NCBI GenBank assembly: GCA_965247505.1
Contig: OZ252020.1
Span: forward strand, 372,001-436,000
Reading direction: 5' to 3'
Length of the DNA: 64,000 nt
Source: CAIYRG01 sp965247505
Lineage (GTDB): Bacteria; Pseudomonadota; Alphaproteobacteria; Micropepsales; Micropepsaceae
Below are positions 33,282 to 42,450 of this stretch, piece after piece (the first letter of the stretch is position 1; the number at the start of each line of letters is the position of its first letter). The notes beneath the pieces are model-generated. The model saw nothing but the letters and a program-made list of their open reading frames with translations. It made no database searches and was not told the DNA's origin. The translations under genes and the position numbers were made by a program.

Positions 33282-33293
33282 GTGTATCTACAC
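33282..33293. promoter_or_regulatory. MarR operator, site 2
   Basis: GTGTATCTACAC, differing from site 1 by one central base and sharing the flanking AC before it. It lies 29 bases upstream of the 62-aa protein that leads the SDR operon, so that operon is probably MarR-controlled. Confidence 0.65.
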
Positions 33294-33321
33294 CTATTGG
33301 AAGAAAGAAGAGGCTAATTCG

Positions 33322-33510
33322 ATGAAAACCGACAAACCATTTCAAAACTTTTTCGAAACTCTAAAAAACTGGGTCCTCGCATTCGACTACTCCGCCGAAG
33401 ACTATGTCTTTGATCGCATGAAATACGCCGACTCGAATATCGAAACGCTCGAAAAGCGGGTTGCGGATTTGGAAAACGTCAAACTGAACACTGAGGAATG
33501 CACATCATGA
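33322..33510 (+). CDS. Small 62-aa protein leading the SDR operon
   Basis: ATG 33322 with AGAGG upstream. Soluble, mostly helical: FFETLKNWVLAFDYSAEDYV, then DRMKYADSNIETLEKRVADL, which has heptad spacing for a short coiled coil. Its stop overlaps the SDR start by ATGA, so the two are translationally coupled and may form a complex. No family recognised. Confidence 0.65.
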   Translation: MKTDKPFQNFFETLKNWVLAFDYSAEDYVFDRMKYADSNIETLEKRVADLENVKLNTEECTS

Positions 33511-34364
33511 AAAAGCGGTTTGAGAAACAAGTCGCCGTAGTTACGGGTGCTTCCAGCGGCATCGGCAGAGCGAGCGCCCTAGCTTTTGCACGCGAAGGAG
33601 CCATTTGTGTATTGGTGGCCCGTTCCCGCGACAAGCTTGAATCAGTCGCCGACGAAATCAGAGCGTTTTCACAAGACGTGCTGGTACACCCTGCCGATGT
33701 TTCATCGGCGGACTCAGTCCAGGCCATGATTAAGAATGTTATCGAAAGATTTGGACGAATAGACATTCTCTTCAATAACGCAGGGAGAACTTTTGTCGGC
33801 GGGATCGATGGGGACGCCTTCGTCGAGAACGTCAAAATGATGGCAGAAACCGATTTCCTCGGCACGGTTCACACGACCCGCGCGGTTTTACCCTTTATGA
33901 AGCGCCAGAGATCCGGCCATATCATGAACATGTCATCCGTGGTGGGTCAGAAAGCGTTTGCGGGGTTTGGTGGGTATTCAAGCATCATGCACGCTGTGAG
34001 TGGCTTCACCGATGCCCTGCGCCAAGAGCTGAAAGGATCGGGCGTAAATGTGTCGGGCCTTTACCCTGCTCTAACCCAGACCCCGTTACTTGAGCATGTG
34101 AAGCCCGAAAACATGCCGCCGGCGTTCAGACGCCTAACACCCATACCGGTAGAAATAGTCGCAAGAGCCGTCCTCGACGGCATAAGCCATAAAAAAGCCA
34201 GGGTCGTTGTTCCGTACCAGCCGCGCCTATTGATGTTTGCCGACGCGATTTCGGCTCGGTTGGGCGACAAGGTGGTTGAGCTGCTTCAAAACAGGGTCTT
34301 GGGCAGGATACTTGGGACCTATAAGGGCAGTATTTATAAGCACGAACAGCCCGTCAAAGCGTGA
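33507..34364 (+). CDS. SDR-family protein lacking the catalytic lysine
   Basis: 285 aa; start 33507 preferred because GAGGA sits about 10 bases before it and it gives an ATGA overlap with the upstream gene. Rossmann motif VTGASSGIGRASA, NNAGRT, catalytic-site Ser in MNMSSVVGQ and Tyr in GGYSSIMHAVSGF. The residue four after the Tyr is Met (ATG) where SDR enzymes have Lys (AAG or AAA). Without it, normal proton relay and ribose binding should fail. Either a non-oxidoreductase role or a mutation. C-terminal segment has amphipathic helices. MarR-regulated by position. Confidence 0.88.
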   Translation: MKKRFEKQVAVVTGASSGIGRASALAFAREGAICVLVARSRDKLESVADEIRAFSQDVLVHPADVSSADSVQAMIKNVIERFGRIDILFNNAGRTFVGGIDGDAFVENVKMMAETDFLGTVHTTRAVLPFMKRQRSGHIMNMSSVVGQKAFAGFGGYSSIMHAVSGFTDALRQELKGSGVNVSGLYPALTQTPLLEHVKPENMPPAFRRLTPIPVEIVARAVLDGISHKKARVVVPYQPRLLMFADAISARLGDKVVELLQNRVLGRILGTYKGSIYKHEQPVKA

Positions 34365-34384
34365 GCGGTAACAGGTGCGGGCTC

Positions 34385-35731
34385 TTAGCGTGCGAGAGCC
34401 CGCCTGTTTCCTGCAATCCAAACCGAATCGATTTCGCGGGTGTTGCGGATATCGGCGAGCGGGTCTGCGTTTAGCACCAAGAGATCCGCCCATTTGCCGG
34501 GCTCCAGCGTTCCGATTTCGTCGAGATTCATAATGCGCGCGGCATTTCCGGTAGCTGCAACCAAGACCTGCATCTCACTCATGCCGGCTTTGACCATCAT
34601 TTCCATTTCGACATGCTCGAAATAGCCTTGCCAGCGTCCCCAATCATTTGCCGAGCCGGAATCGCTTCCCATGGCAATGGTGACGCCGCCATCGGATAGA
34701 AGTTTCAGATTACGCATGGCCTGATCGAGCGCAATCTTGATTTCCTGCGCCCGGGGATCGTTGCGCGTTGCGTCTTGCTGCGCGGGATCCTTCAACAAAG
34801 CTATTTCGGTAGCGTAAACATCTTCCCCGCGCAGAAAAAAAGGATCTTCGAAGAATTCGGGTTCATTCTCGTAAATAAAAACCGAAAGATCGCGGGTCAG
34901 CGTCGGAACATAACCAACATCGAGCCTAATCATCTCGTCGATGAGTTCCTGGTCCACGTCCCGGTCGCGCACGCTATGGGCGATGATGTTGGTGCCCTTC
35001 TCGATCGCACCCTTCGCGGCGTTAAGGTTGTAAATATGCACGGCGGTTAAAAGCCCGCGATTCTTCGCCTCGTCGACCAGCGCACCATAGATTGGTGGCG
35101 TCATGTCATTGGGCCCGCCATTAATGTGATATTTAATGATATCGACATTGATATCCGCTAGATGCGCAACACTGGCGCGCGCCTCTTCTTCGGTTTCGCC
35201 GCGCGCGTTTCGCCCGCCGGTGAAAAACCGCGCCCCGTTAAGCGTGCCGGTGCGCTGCTCGTCGCGGATTTTAAGGCCTTCAAGCTCGTCCGGCTCTCCG
35301 CGCGATCCGAGACTGATGATGGCGGTTACACCGTAATCGGCATAAATTTCGAGCCGCTGTTCCATATGCTCGCGCATAGGCAATTGTGTGTTGTCGTCAA
35401 CCGTCACATGGCCGTGGGCATTAATTAGGCCGGGAAGAATAGTCTTGCCCGCCATATCGACGCGCGTTGCTATATCGGGGATCGTAATCGCTTCGGAAGG
35501 CCCGACCGCCAATATCCGCCTCTGTGAAATCAGCAAAACTGCGTCTTCGATCGGCGCGGCGCCGGTGCCGTCGATAACCCGCGCGCCGGTCAGCGCTAGC
35601 CACGCATCACCCTGTGCTTGCTCGGCTATGTTTTGAGCCGAGTCCTGCCCAGAATATCGATAAGTAAAGCCGAGCCAGACCAGGAGAATGGCGACGGCAA
35701 CAACTAAGCCCCTGATTGCAAAACCCTTCAT
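34385..35731 (-). CDS. Amidohydrolase-family protein, membrane-anchored or exported
   Basis: 448 aa. N-terminal hydrophobic helix (LVVAVAILLVWLGF). Amidohydrolase barrel: ILPGLINAHGHVTVDD (HxH metal motif), the carboxylated-Lys position in VDIIKYHI, His in AVHIYNLNA and AHSVRDRD, Asp in IAMGSDSGSAND, and the closing GTLEPGKWADLLVLNADPLA. Imidazolonepropionase/prolidase-like subgroup with unknown substrate. Divergent from the MBL gene at 35833. Confidence 0.9.
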   Translation of the reverse strand: MKGFAIRGLVVAVAILLVWLGFTYRYSGQDSAQNIAEQAQGDAWLALTGARVIDGTGAAPIEDAVLLISQRRILAVGPSEAITIPDIATRVDMAGKTILPGLINAHGHVTVDDNTQLPMREHMEQRLEIYADYGVTAIISLGSRGEPDELEGLKIRDEQRTGTLNGARFFTGGRNARGETEEEARASVAHLADINVDIIKYHINGGPNDMTPPIYGALVDEAKNRGLLTAVHIYNLNAAKGAIEKGTNIIAHSVRDRDVDQELIDEMIRLDVGYVPTLTRDLSVFIYENEPEFFEDPFFLRGEDVYATEIALLKDPAQQDATRNDPRAQEIKIALDQAMRNLKLLSDGGVTIAMGSDSGSANDWGRWQGYFEHVEMEMMVKAGMSEMQVLVAATGNAARIMNLDEIGTLEPGKWADLLVLNADPLADIRNTREIDSVWIAGNRRALAR

Positions 35732-35832
35732 CTTGGCCTTCGTCTCGCCTCAGCTTTGCGCGCAACACTGGGGCGCGATTGTGCTACTCTTTATATTATA
35801 AGGACAAGACAGATTGGGGAGGATGTGGGGCT

Positions 35833-37392
35833 ATGAGGAAACAGATTTGGGGTTTGGCTGCCGTTTTGGCGCTTGGCGGCGGGACGGCATGGGCGCAGGA
35901 CGCGCAATCGATTTTGCAGGCCGCGGCCGAAAGTATGGGGGCCGATAATTTAAGCTGCATTTCCTACAGCGGAAATGGCTATGTCGGCTTGATCGGCCAG
36001 CAATGGGACCATCATGATGATTGGCCCCGCGTCGAGCTCGCCGAATTCAGCCGGACCATCAATTACGACGCCAAATCCTCGCATGAGATTCGTGTTCTTC
36101 GCCAAGGCGATTACGCACCGCGCGGCGGTGGGCGCCAGCCGATTTTGGGCGAGCGGCGCACAAACACATTTGTCCTTGATAATTTCGCCTGGAACGACCA
36201 GGACGGAAACATCGTAGCGGCGCCCTCCGATGCCGAGCTGCGTCAGCTTGATATTTGGATGACGCCGCATGGCTTTGTCCGAGGCGCCATGGCGCCGGGC
36301 GCCAACCCGATCTTGATTACGCGGCATGAAGGCGGCGCGCTGGGCGGACTTTCTTCGGTTCCGCAGCGCACGATTCACATGATCTCGTTCATGGTGCTGG
36401 GCAAATTCCGCGTCAACGGCACCATCAATGAGCAAAATTACGTGGAGCGGATTCAAACCCGCATTCCCAATCCGGTTCGCGGCGATTTGAATTGGGAAGC
36501 CGAGTTCTCCCAATGGCGCGATTTTAACGGAGTGCAGTTCCCCGGCCTCTTCCACCATCACGGCGATTGGGACGATGAAACCCAAGCGCCGAATTATAAT
36601 GGCGGGCACAATCGGTTGAACATCAATGTCGCAAATGCCGTGCCCAATGATTGCGGCGATGCGCTCTCCGTGCCCGACGCGGTACGAAACGCCACCATCC
36701 CGGCGCCCCGCGTCGAAACCGAAATGATTGCCGATGGGGTCTATTATTTGACCGGTGGCAGCCATCACAGCGTCGCGGTCGAGTTCGACGATTATGTAAC
36801 CCTGATCGAGGCGCCGCAAAACGAAGCGCGCGCATTAGCGGTAATTGCTGCGGTGCGCGCAGCGGTGCCGGGCAAACCCATTCGCTATGTTGTGAATAGC
36901 CACCATCATTACGATCATCTTGGCGGTGTTCGCACGCTCTTCCATGAAGGCGCGGCAATCATCACCCATGTCACAAATCGTGATTTTTATAAGCAAGAGC
37001 TGCTCTCGCACGAGCCCTGGACGCTGGCGCCCGACAGGCTATCGCTTTATCCGCCGACCGAATTTTCCGAAGGTTATCAATTCGAGACCGTCGACATGAC
37101 ACACACGGTCTCGGACGGCACGCGGATTTTGCAGCTATATTATCTCCAAGGCACGCCGCATTCCGAGGGCATGCTGATCGCGTATTTGCCGGCGGAAAAA
37201 ATTCTCATTGAGGCCGATGTCTATTCCCCGCCACCGGAAGGCGCACCGCTTCCCGACACGCCAAGCGCACAGAGCGTCAATCTTTACGACAACATCATGG
37301 CTCATGGGCTGGATGTCGAACGCTTCGCACCGCTGCACGGCCGCGTCGTCACTTGGGCCGATTTCTTGGAGTATGTGCAGAAGGAGAATTAG
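35833..37392 (+). CDS. Large exported MBL-fold metallo-hydrolase
   Basis: 519 aa. ATG 35833 after a GGGG run. Sec signal ends AWA-QDA. The first 300 residues form a beta-rich domain (SILQAAAESMGADNLSCISY, then RTIHMISFMVLGKFR) seen in exported MBL proteins. The MBL domain follows: VNSHHHYDHLGGVR, LQGTPHSEGMLIAYL, ILIEADVYSPP, and a final His in APLHGR, giving a complete zinc site. Substrate unknown. Divergent from the amidohydrolase and possibly acting on the same class of compounds. Confidence 0.88.
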   Translation: MRKQIWGLAAVLALGGGTAWAQDAQSILQAAAESMGADNLSCISYSGNGYVGLIGQQWDHHDDWPRVELAEFSRTINYDAKSSHEIRVLRQGDYAPRGGGRQPILGERRTNTFVLDNFAWNDQDGNIVAAPSDAELRQLDIWMTPHGFVRGAMAPGANPILITRHEGGALGGLSSVPQRTIHMISFMVLGKFRVNGTINEQNYVERIQTRIPNPVRGDLNWEAEFSQWRDFNGVQFPGLFHHHGDWDDETQAPNYNGGHNRLNINVANAVPNDCGDALSVPDAVRNATIPAPRVETEMIADGVYYLTGGSHHSVAVEFDDYVTLIEAPQNEARALAVIAAVRAAVPGKPIRYVVNSHHHYDHLGGVRTLFHEGAAIITHVTNRDFYKQELLSHEPWTLAPDRLSLYPPTEFSEGYQFETVDMTHTVSDGTRILQLYYLQGTPHSEGMLIAYLPAEKILIEADVYSPPPEGAPLPDTPSAQSVNLYDNIMAHGLDVERFAPLHGRVVTWADFLEYVQKEN

Positions 37393-37454
37393 ATATTAGG
37401 TGCAGCTGCCAGCCTCTTTTTGCCAACTTCATTTTGTAAGGCGCGCGCTTTGGG

Positions 37455-38041
37455 CTAACCGACATCGGCGCATGCCTCACACACCGTGCGTGCGGTTCGA
37501 TCGCTATTGCAATAACCGCCCGGGACAACGCCGGTTAAATCAGTGTTGCCGTTCACGAACGGAACGCGATTAATGTGGCCATCCCAGCCCGGCGCCGTTG
37601 TTGCCGCGCTCGAAAATAGAACTAAGCCGCCGTCAACAGCGGCATTGGCCCTTCCCTCAGCGATAATGCACAGTGCAACTTCGCCCTCGCCGGGCCCTGG
37701 GCCACGACCATTGCAAGGATCGAGTATTCGAATTGCGCATCCGGCGCGAGTTCGATTTGAAGAATGAGGATGTAAGTTTCGTTGGCACCTGAAAGATCGG
37801 GTGTCACGTTCTTCCCATCAATTTCAGCCTTTATGGCGGCGGCTGATTTTTGTTGCGACTGCGCATAGGCGGAAATCGCCGATGCAATGCGCGCGGCATC
37901 TTGGCTGGCCTCAGCCGTGGCGCTAGTGCGGATGTAAGCAAAAACTCTCGGAAGCCCGATGGCGGAAAGAACACCGACGATGGTGACAACCACCATCAAC
38001 TCTACAAGTATAAAGCCCTGCTGGCTTTTACGCGCGACCAG
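37455..38041 (-). pseudogene. Type IV pilin-like protein, frameshifted
   Basis: Prepilin N-terminus SQQGFILVELMVVVTIVGVL: cleavage before Phe, Glu at +5. The first frame runs to 37622, but after about 37690-37703 the second frame is clearly the real C-terminus: EVALCIIAEGRANAAVDGG, then a tail with a likely disulfide (GGYCNSDR ... TVCEACADVG) to TAG 37455. A one-base shift in the GGGCCC-rich tract explains this. No ATG starts the frame; CTG 38041 is only a placeholder, with an in-frame stop at 38063. So start and frame are both damaged, or there are two sequence errors. Confidence 0.7.
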
Positions 38042-38100
38042 GCCGGATCGGAAAGGTTGCCGTCAATGAGAGGGGCGTCTGCAGCATCGATCCGCAGCGC

Positions 38101-38232
38101 CTACGTGTTGTGAAAAGCCGGACCAAGTGGAGGCGCCTGAGCATGCGCGGGGGGCGACACGATAGCCAAGGCGAGCGCCCCGCCAACAAACAGATTCGCT
38201 CTTGCGGAGATGAGTGTTACGCCGGCACTCAT
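38101..38232 (-). CDS. Short exported peptide, 43 aa
   Basis: ATG 38232 with GGAG 9 bases upstream. A near-ideal Sec signal (LFVGGALALAIVSPPAHA) is followed by only about 13 residues (QAPPLGPAFHNT). The stop TAG is at 38101-38103. Either a genuine tiny secreted peptide or the intact N-terminus of a gene whose remainder was lost before the pilin-like gene. Ribosome site and signal are both good. Confidence 0.4.
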   Translation of the reverse strand: MSAGVTLISARANLFVGGALALAIVSPPAHAQAPPLGPAFHNT

Positions 38233-38528
38233 TTACGCAACTCCACAATGCATTTGCCCCGACGACGACGGAGAGCGAACTCGATGAGCGCATGGTTAAT
38301 AGGATCGGCAGCCTTTAGCCTAAGTAGCTGGTCCTTAAAAGCATTTTGTCGAATCCAACGCTGGAATCCATGGCGGCAGTACCGCGCGCCCTGTGGTCGT
38401 AACTGCACAGATAACAACCAAAGGGAGTGAGACGAATAAATGTAACAAACTGTGTCAGCCGCACAAATTCGGTGCTACAATAATTTCTCAAGTTGCGGGC
38501 GCAAATGCATGAGCGTTGTGGAGGCTAG

Positions 38529-38981
38529 ATGACGGTTCGCTATCGGCATTTTGTTTTGCTTCCGATCCTATCGGGGTGCCTGATGGGCTGCGCCACGGTG
38601 ACTCCCATTCCCTGCACCGGGTTTGGCGACCCAAACTTGGCTGAAGACGAAATTGCGATCCTTCACCTCACATCCGCTTCGCTTGAAGCCATCGATGGTA
38701 ATACCGTGCCCTTGGGTCGGGACCCCGAGACATTCGTCTGCAGTGAGGCGCGCTTGCATCCCGGCTCGCATACGCTCACGCTTCGCGCGGAAATGCCTGT
38801 CAGTGAGCTCGTCGACCCAACCGGCTATATCGAACTAAAAAACGATCTGTTGTTCAGGGCCGAGCCCGGACATTCATATGAATTGCATTTCGATCGTTCC
38901 GACGAACGAGATTTTGGAGTCTCCTGGTGGATTGTGGACGAGGAGACGAACGAGGTCGTCGCCGGCATGAGTGTGGAATGA
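38529..38981 (+). CDS. Hypothetical lipoprotein, 150 aa
   Basis: GGAGG 5 bases before the ATG. Lipobox LMGC (Cys at about residue 21). The mature domain has AILHLTSASLEAIDG, LHPGSHTLTLRAE and RAEPGHSYELHFDR: a PEGA-like beta domain (xxPGxHTL...PGxxY) that typically sits on the outer or inner membrane face. No partner is evident. Confidence 0.7.
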   Translation: MTVRYRHFVLLPILSGCLMGCATVTPIPCTGFGDPNLAEDEIAILHLTSASLEAIDGNTVPLGRDPETFVCSEARLHPGSHTLTLRAEMPVSELVDPTGYIELKNDLLFRAEPGHSYELHFDRSDERDFGVSWWIVDEETNEVVAGMSVE

Positions 38982-39065
38982 CAGCGCGTCTTGCGGGAAA
39001 TCGCGTCAAACAAAACTGAACCGGACTATAGTGGGGCAACCGGCGCCAATGCGTGCACGCGTCGC

Positions 39066-39947
39066 CTATCCGGAAACGCGTTTGCCCCGAAGCTGGTCAA
39101 ACAATGTCTGAAATCGAGGGCCGTTTAGAGCAGGATCGCCGAACGGATTATCCGCCAAGAAATACAAGACATTGGTAGCGCCGGAAATCGTTTCCGGATT
39201 GGTAATGGCATCTTCAAGCGGCCCGAGTGCTTGCTCGTGATTGCCTAGCGCAATGTAGGCCGCAGCCCATGCTGCTTGGCTCACGCTCTCCATTGCCTGC
39301 AATTGGCCAAACAGCCGCATCGCATCGTGCGTACGGCCAAGTTTGGCGTAACCAAGCGCGAGAGTCGCCGCCCGATAGCTGATGAGGCGATCACCAAATA
39401 ATTGCTCAGCGATCTCAAGATTTTTTAACGCATCTTCCTGGTTGCCGCGGCCAATCTCCGAAAAAGCGAGATGTAAGTGGTAAGCGGCAGAATCCGGATA
39501 ATCCTCGATGAATTTTTGAAAGATTGCGGCGGCGGCCTCGTAATCGACGCCGGTCCGATAAAAGGTGATACCCTTTGTGAGTTGAAGATATTCCGGTCCC
39601 CCGATCAGAACCGCACCATTTGCCATTGCCATTTCGGCGCGATTGAGAAGTGCGATGGTTTCGTCATACGCCCCCAATGTACGTTTGAAGCTTGCATAGC
39701 GGACAAGAACGGTTGGATCTTCGGGGCTCTTCGTATAGGCGCGTTGATATGCGGCTTCGGCCTCGGCCACCCGCAAATTAGCTCGGTGACGATCTGCCTC
39801 TTCAATATCCGGCCCAAAATCTATCGTCGTGACGGTCTGCGCCAAGACCGGGCTCGATATCGAAATTATCGCAAGAGTAACTACAAACGCTGGCACAAGC
39901 GCAAGCGTGCCAAACTTCAACAAGTTAAGCCGCCAATTCGTCACCAT
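39066..39947 (-). CDS. Exported TPR-repeat protein
   Basis: 293 aa. GGGAGG before ATG; Sec signal ends VLA-QTV. Consecutive TPR helices: EAEAAYQRAYTKSPEDPTVL, YDETIALLNRAEMAM, EAAAAIFQKFIEDYPDSAA, EDALKNLEIAEQLFG and EQALGPLEDAITNPE. Periplasmic scaffold; the partner is unknown. It lies 330 bases before another, broken TPR gene on the same strand. Confidence 0.8.
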   Translation of the reverse strand: MVTNWRLNLLKFGTLALVPAFVVTLAIISISSPVLAQTVTTIDFGPDIEEADRHRANLRVAEAEAAYQRAYTKSPEDPTVLVRYASFKRTLGAYDETIALLNRAEMAMANGAVLIGGPEYLQLTKGITFYRTGVDYEAAAAIFQKFIEDYPDSAAYHLHLAFSEIGRGNQEDALKNLEIAEQLFGDRLISYRAATLALGYAKLGRTHDAMRLFGQLQAMESVSQAAWAAAYIALGNHEQALGPLEDAITNPETISGATNVLYFLADNPFGDPALNGPRFQTLFDQLRGKRVSG

Positions 39948-40277
39948 TGCCTCCCTATTTCACTGACTCCCTAACTGGGGAATATCAGTGCCCAAATACG
40001 GCAATAAGTTGAGGAGACTGTAGCATGAATCCGGTGTCTTCCAATGCAGCCATCGGGCGTGTTTTAAAGAGCAAATGGGCTCAATGAGTTATGGCAGCGA
40101 CCGGGTTTAGGCGGGAGCGCCAATTCCGCTTTTCCGCCGAAAGCGCGCGCATCCATCGCAACTTGGTTAATTTTGCATCGCGCATGCGAGGTTAGCGTTG
40201 ACCGCGTTTCGACCTTGGCGGCGCATAGGCAAGCTACAAAAACATCACTCTTTCAATTAAAACAGAAATTCAAATTT
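39948..40277. other. Gap without recognisable gene
   Basis: 330 bases. A 20-codon frame at 40025 (ATG AAT CCG) has a surprisingly good GAGGAG 10 bases upstream but no signal, partner or homologue I can name. The rest shows nothing. Confidence 0.45.
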
Positions 40278-40959
40278 CATGTCCCTGGTCTCGCCGCCAT
40301 TCGAAATGGCATGCCTTGCTGATAGAGATTAAGGCGCAACGGGTATTCGTCGATCACGCTCTGATCGCCGGACGGCGACAAATCTATCGCCCTTTGCTGC
40401 ACCTCTACCGCTTCTTCAAATGCACCGTTCTCAGCATAGGCGGCGGCAAGCGTATCGAGAAAAAAACCGGGACCCGCTCCTCTATACTGATTGCCTTTAA
40501 AGCATCGCTTACTGCCCGTGCACCATCGCAGACGTTCGCGTCAGGCGCGCAGGCGAGCAGCCGCGCCCTGCCGCTCAAAAGAATTGCGTTATCAGGAGCA
40601 AGGCTGAGCGCCTCATCGAAAGATGCAAGCGCAGACTGATACTCGCCAATCTCATAATATGCGGCCCCGCGATTGGCGTGGATCCAATACACTCCCCGAA
40701 AGGACTTAATAGCGAGATTATAATCGGCGAGCGCATTTTCAAGATTTCCCTGCTTGAATTGAGCATTGCCGCGAAGCGCATAGAATTGTGCCTGATCCGC
40801 CCGCTTATTTCCGCCAACGACTGCGTCGCTGCGGAAAAATCTCAGCTCCCCAACCAGCCGGCGCGTGCAGGCCGGTATTGCCACCCTAGGATTTTCGTGC
40901 GCGCAAGTTCCAAATCTTAAAATCCAGCATGCGTCCCGCACGCCACGTCCGCATTCCAC
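40278..40959 (-). pseudogene. TPR-repeat protein, frameshifted in a T run
   Basis: TPR units NAQFKQGNLENALADYNLAI and GAAYYEIGEYQSALASFDEA, then the frame goes wrong at the seven-T run (AAAAAAA on the plus strand near 40460). With one more T the reading continues as VPVFFLDTLAAAYAENGAF, EEAVEVQQRAIDLSPSGDQ and PLRLNLYQQGMPF to TGA 40278. The N-terminus (CAHENPRVAIPACTRRL) looks like the start of a mature secreted TPR protein, but no signal peptide precedes it, so the 5' end is also damaged. Confidence 0.7.
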
Positions 40960-41247
40960 AGAAGGCTAGCCCCGCTGAGCGGGCGCCTGCGTGGACAGGA
41001 AAAGAACCCCAAGCAAACCAAATAGAGTCCACGATCTCACTACCCAAATCTCTTTTCGTCATCCCGAGCAATGCCATGACGCGGATACGCAAAAATGTCT
41101 TGTTTCGGACCAATGGGGAGTTATAGGCAGCCAATAAGGAATGACCGCCAAGTGCCATTAGCCGGTTTTGCGTCACTTAATTCCGGTTCAGGGTCCGAGC
41201 CGTTCTCCCACAACGCCTTGTCCGGCTGAGCCAGGGGAGCGCTGTTT

Positions 41248-42240
41248 TCAAATCTTGTGATCCTCATCCAATCGTGCCCGCAAAAATTCGGCCCAGCGGC
41301 TGAAAATGACTCTCGCGTCTTTTTCATTACTGTAGCGCGTGGTTGGCGAATCGAAGCCCGAGCTTGCCTCTTGCCGCCGGTCAAACATCCGAGCGAGCAC
41401 TTCTCCGCTGGTTGAATCAATTAATTCCAATACCAGCGTAGCCACAGTTCCCCCTGCTGAGAGCGAATAGCCGGGTTCAGTTTCACTGGAGAGAAACGGC
41501 GCCACAACATCCAATTCGCCGATCCCTATGCGGATGATCTGTACGTCTTGTTCCATTTCATCGACACGCTGATATGCCCCGTCATCTGTGAACTCCGCAA
41601 TAAAAACTTCGCGAAACCAATCAGCGCGCTCTCGCCTAATGCGCTCCATATCATTGCGGGTGGCGCGGGAATGTTGGCGCCGCCAGCCATCTCTGAAAGC
41701 GATCTCTGGCCCCTCAACAATAAACTAATCGTATCCCGAGAAGTCGGCGCCCGGCCGGAAGAAAGCAACGGCGAATTCACTGGTGGGGTCTTGAACCAAG
41801 CCATCGGGATTTGCTTCCGGAGAATCGTTCCGCGCCACGGCGATTGATTCGGGCAGTTCCCATATGACATCGACAATTACATCGGCGCTGACCGAGTCCC
41901 CTGCAGCATTAGTAGGGGGCACCGGGAGGCGGGCGGCGTTTGCAAGGGCGATGGAAGCTTCGTCGAGACTTACATGTCCACTGGACGCTTCGAGCCGCGC
42001 GTTCGACATTTGACCGTCCACACCGATGCTGGCGATTAAAACGACGTGGCCCTCCTCATTCGCGATGAAGGAATCCGAGGGATAATTTTCCGGCCTAACG
42101 GGAAGCGTGAGACGCGGCATGGTCTCGTTTGGGTTGACCTGGGAGGTGGATTGCGTGGGTGTTTGAGCCGTAGAGGAAGCCGGAATCCAAATCGCCGCCA
42201 TCAAAACGGCCAATCCGCTGATAAAAATACGTTCAACCAT
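41248..42240 (-). pseudogene. TonB C-terminal-like / DUF3313 fusion split by a TAG
   Basis: From ATG 42240: Sec signal ends STA-QTP, then a TonB-C-like domain (MPRLTLPVRPENYPSDSFI, GHVVLIASIGVDGQMSNARL), then DUF3313-type sequence DGLVQDPTSEF, FRPGADFSGYD. TAG at 41725-41727 interrupts, and the same frame continues FIVEGPEIAFRDGWRR, ERADWFREVFI, TVATLVLELIDSTSGEVLAR and FSRWAEFLRARLDE to 41248, which is the rest of DUF3313. A CAG-to-TAG change would split one gene. DUF3313 proteins are usually lipoproteins; a TonB-like domain fused to one is unusual. Confidence 0.72.
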
Positions 42241-42450
42241 AGCGAATTCCCAGCGACTTGTTCGAGCGAAGGCTAATGCCCGGGGAGCCGAGCAGCAACC
42301 GCAATCGACAAGCATTGTCCTGCGCTTCAGCCAAACCTTATCTATTGACACGGTAGCCCTATCTCGCCTTTTTCGCTAAGATACTTGCCCGTGCACGCAT
42401 GGTCAGGCAAATGCTGCCGGAGATTCAATGCCTGTTAGAAGGGAAATCTC

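Noticed and set aside
38110..38430. 106-aa plus-strand protein
   Set aside because: Basic, Arg-rich shadow without ribosome site; the opposite strand has the better-supported exported 43-aa peptide.
40886..41176. 96-aa minus-strand protein upstream of the broken TPR gene
   Set aside because: It starts in a GTCATCCCGAGCAATG-type repeat and has no recognisable domain; it may contain the lost signal-peptide region but cannot be supported.
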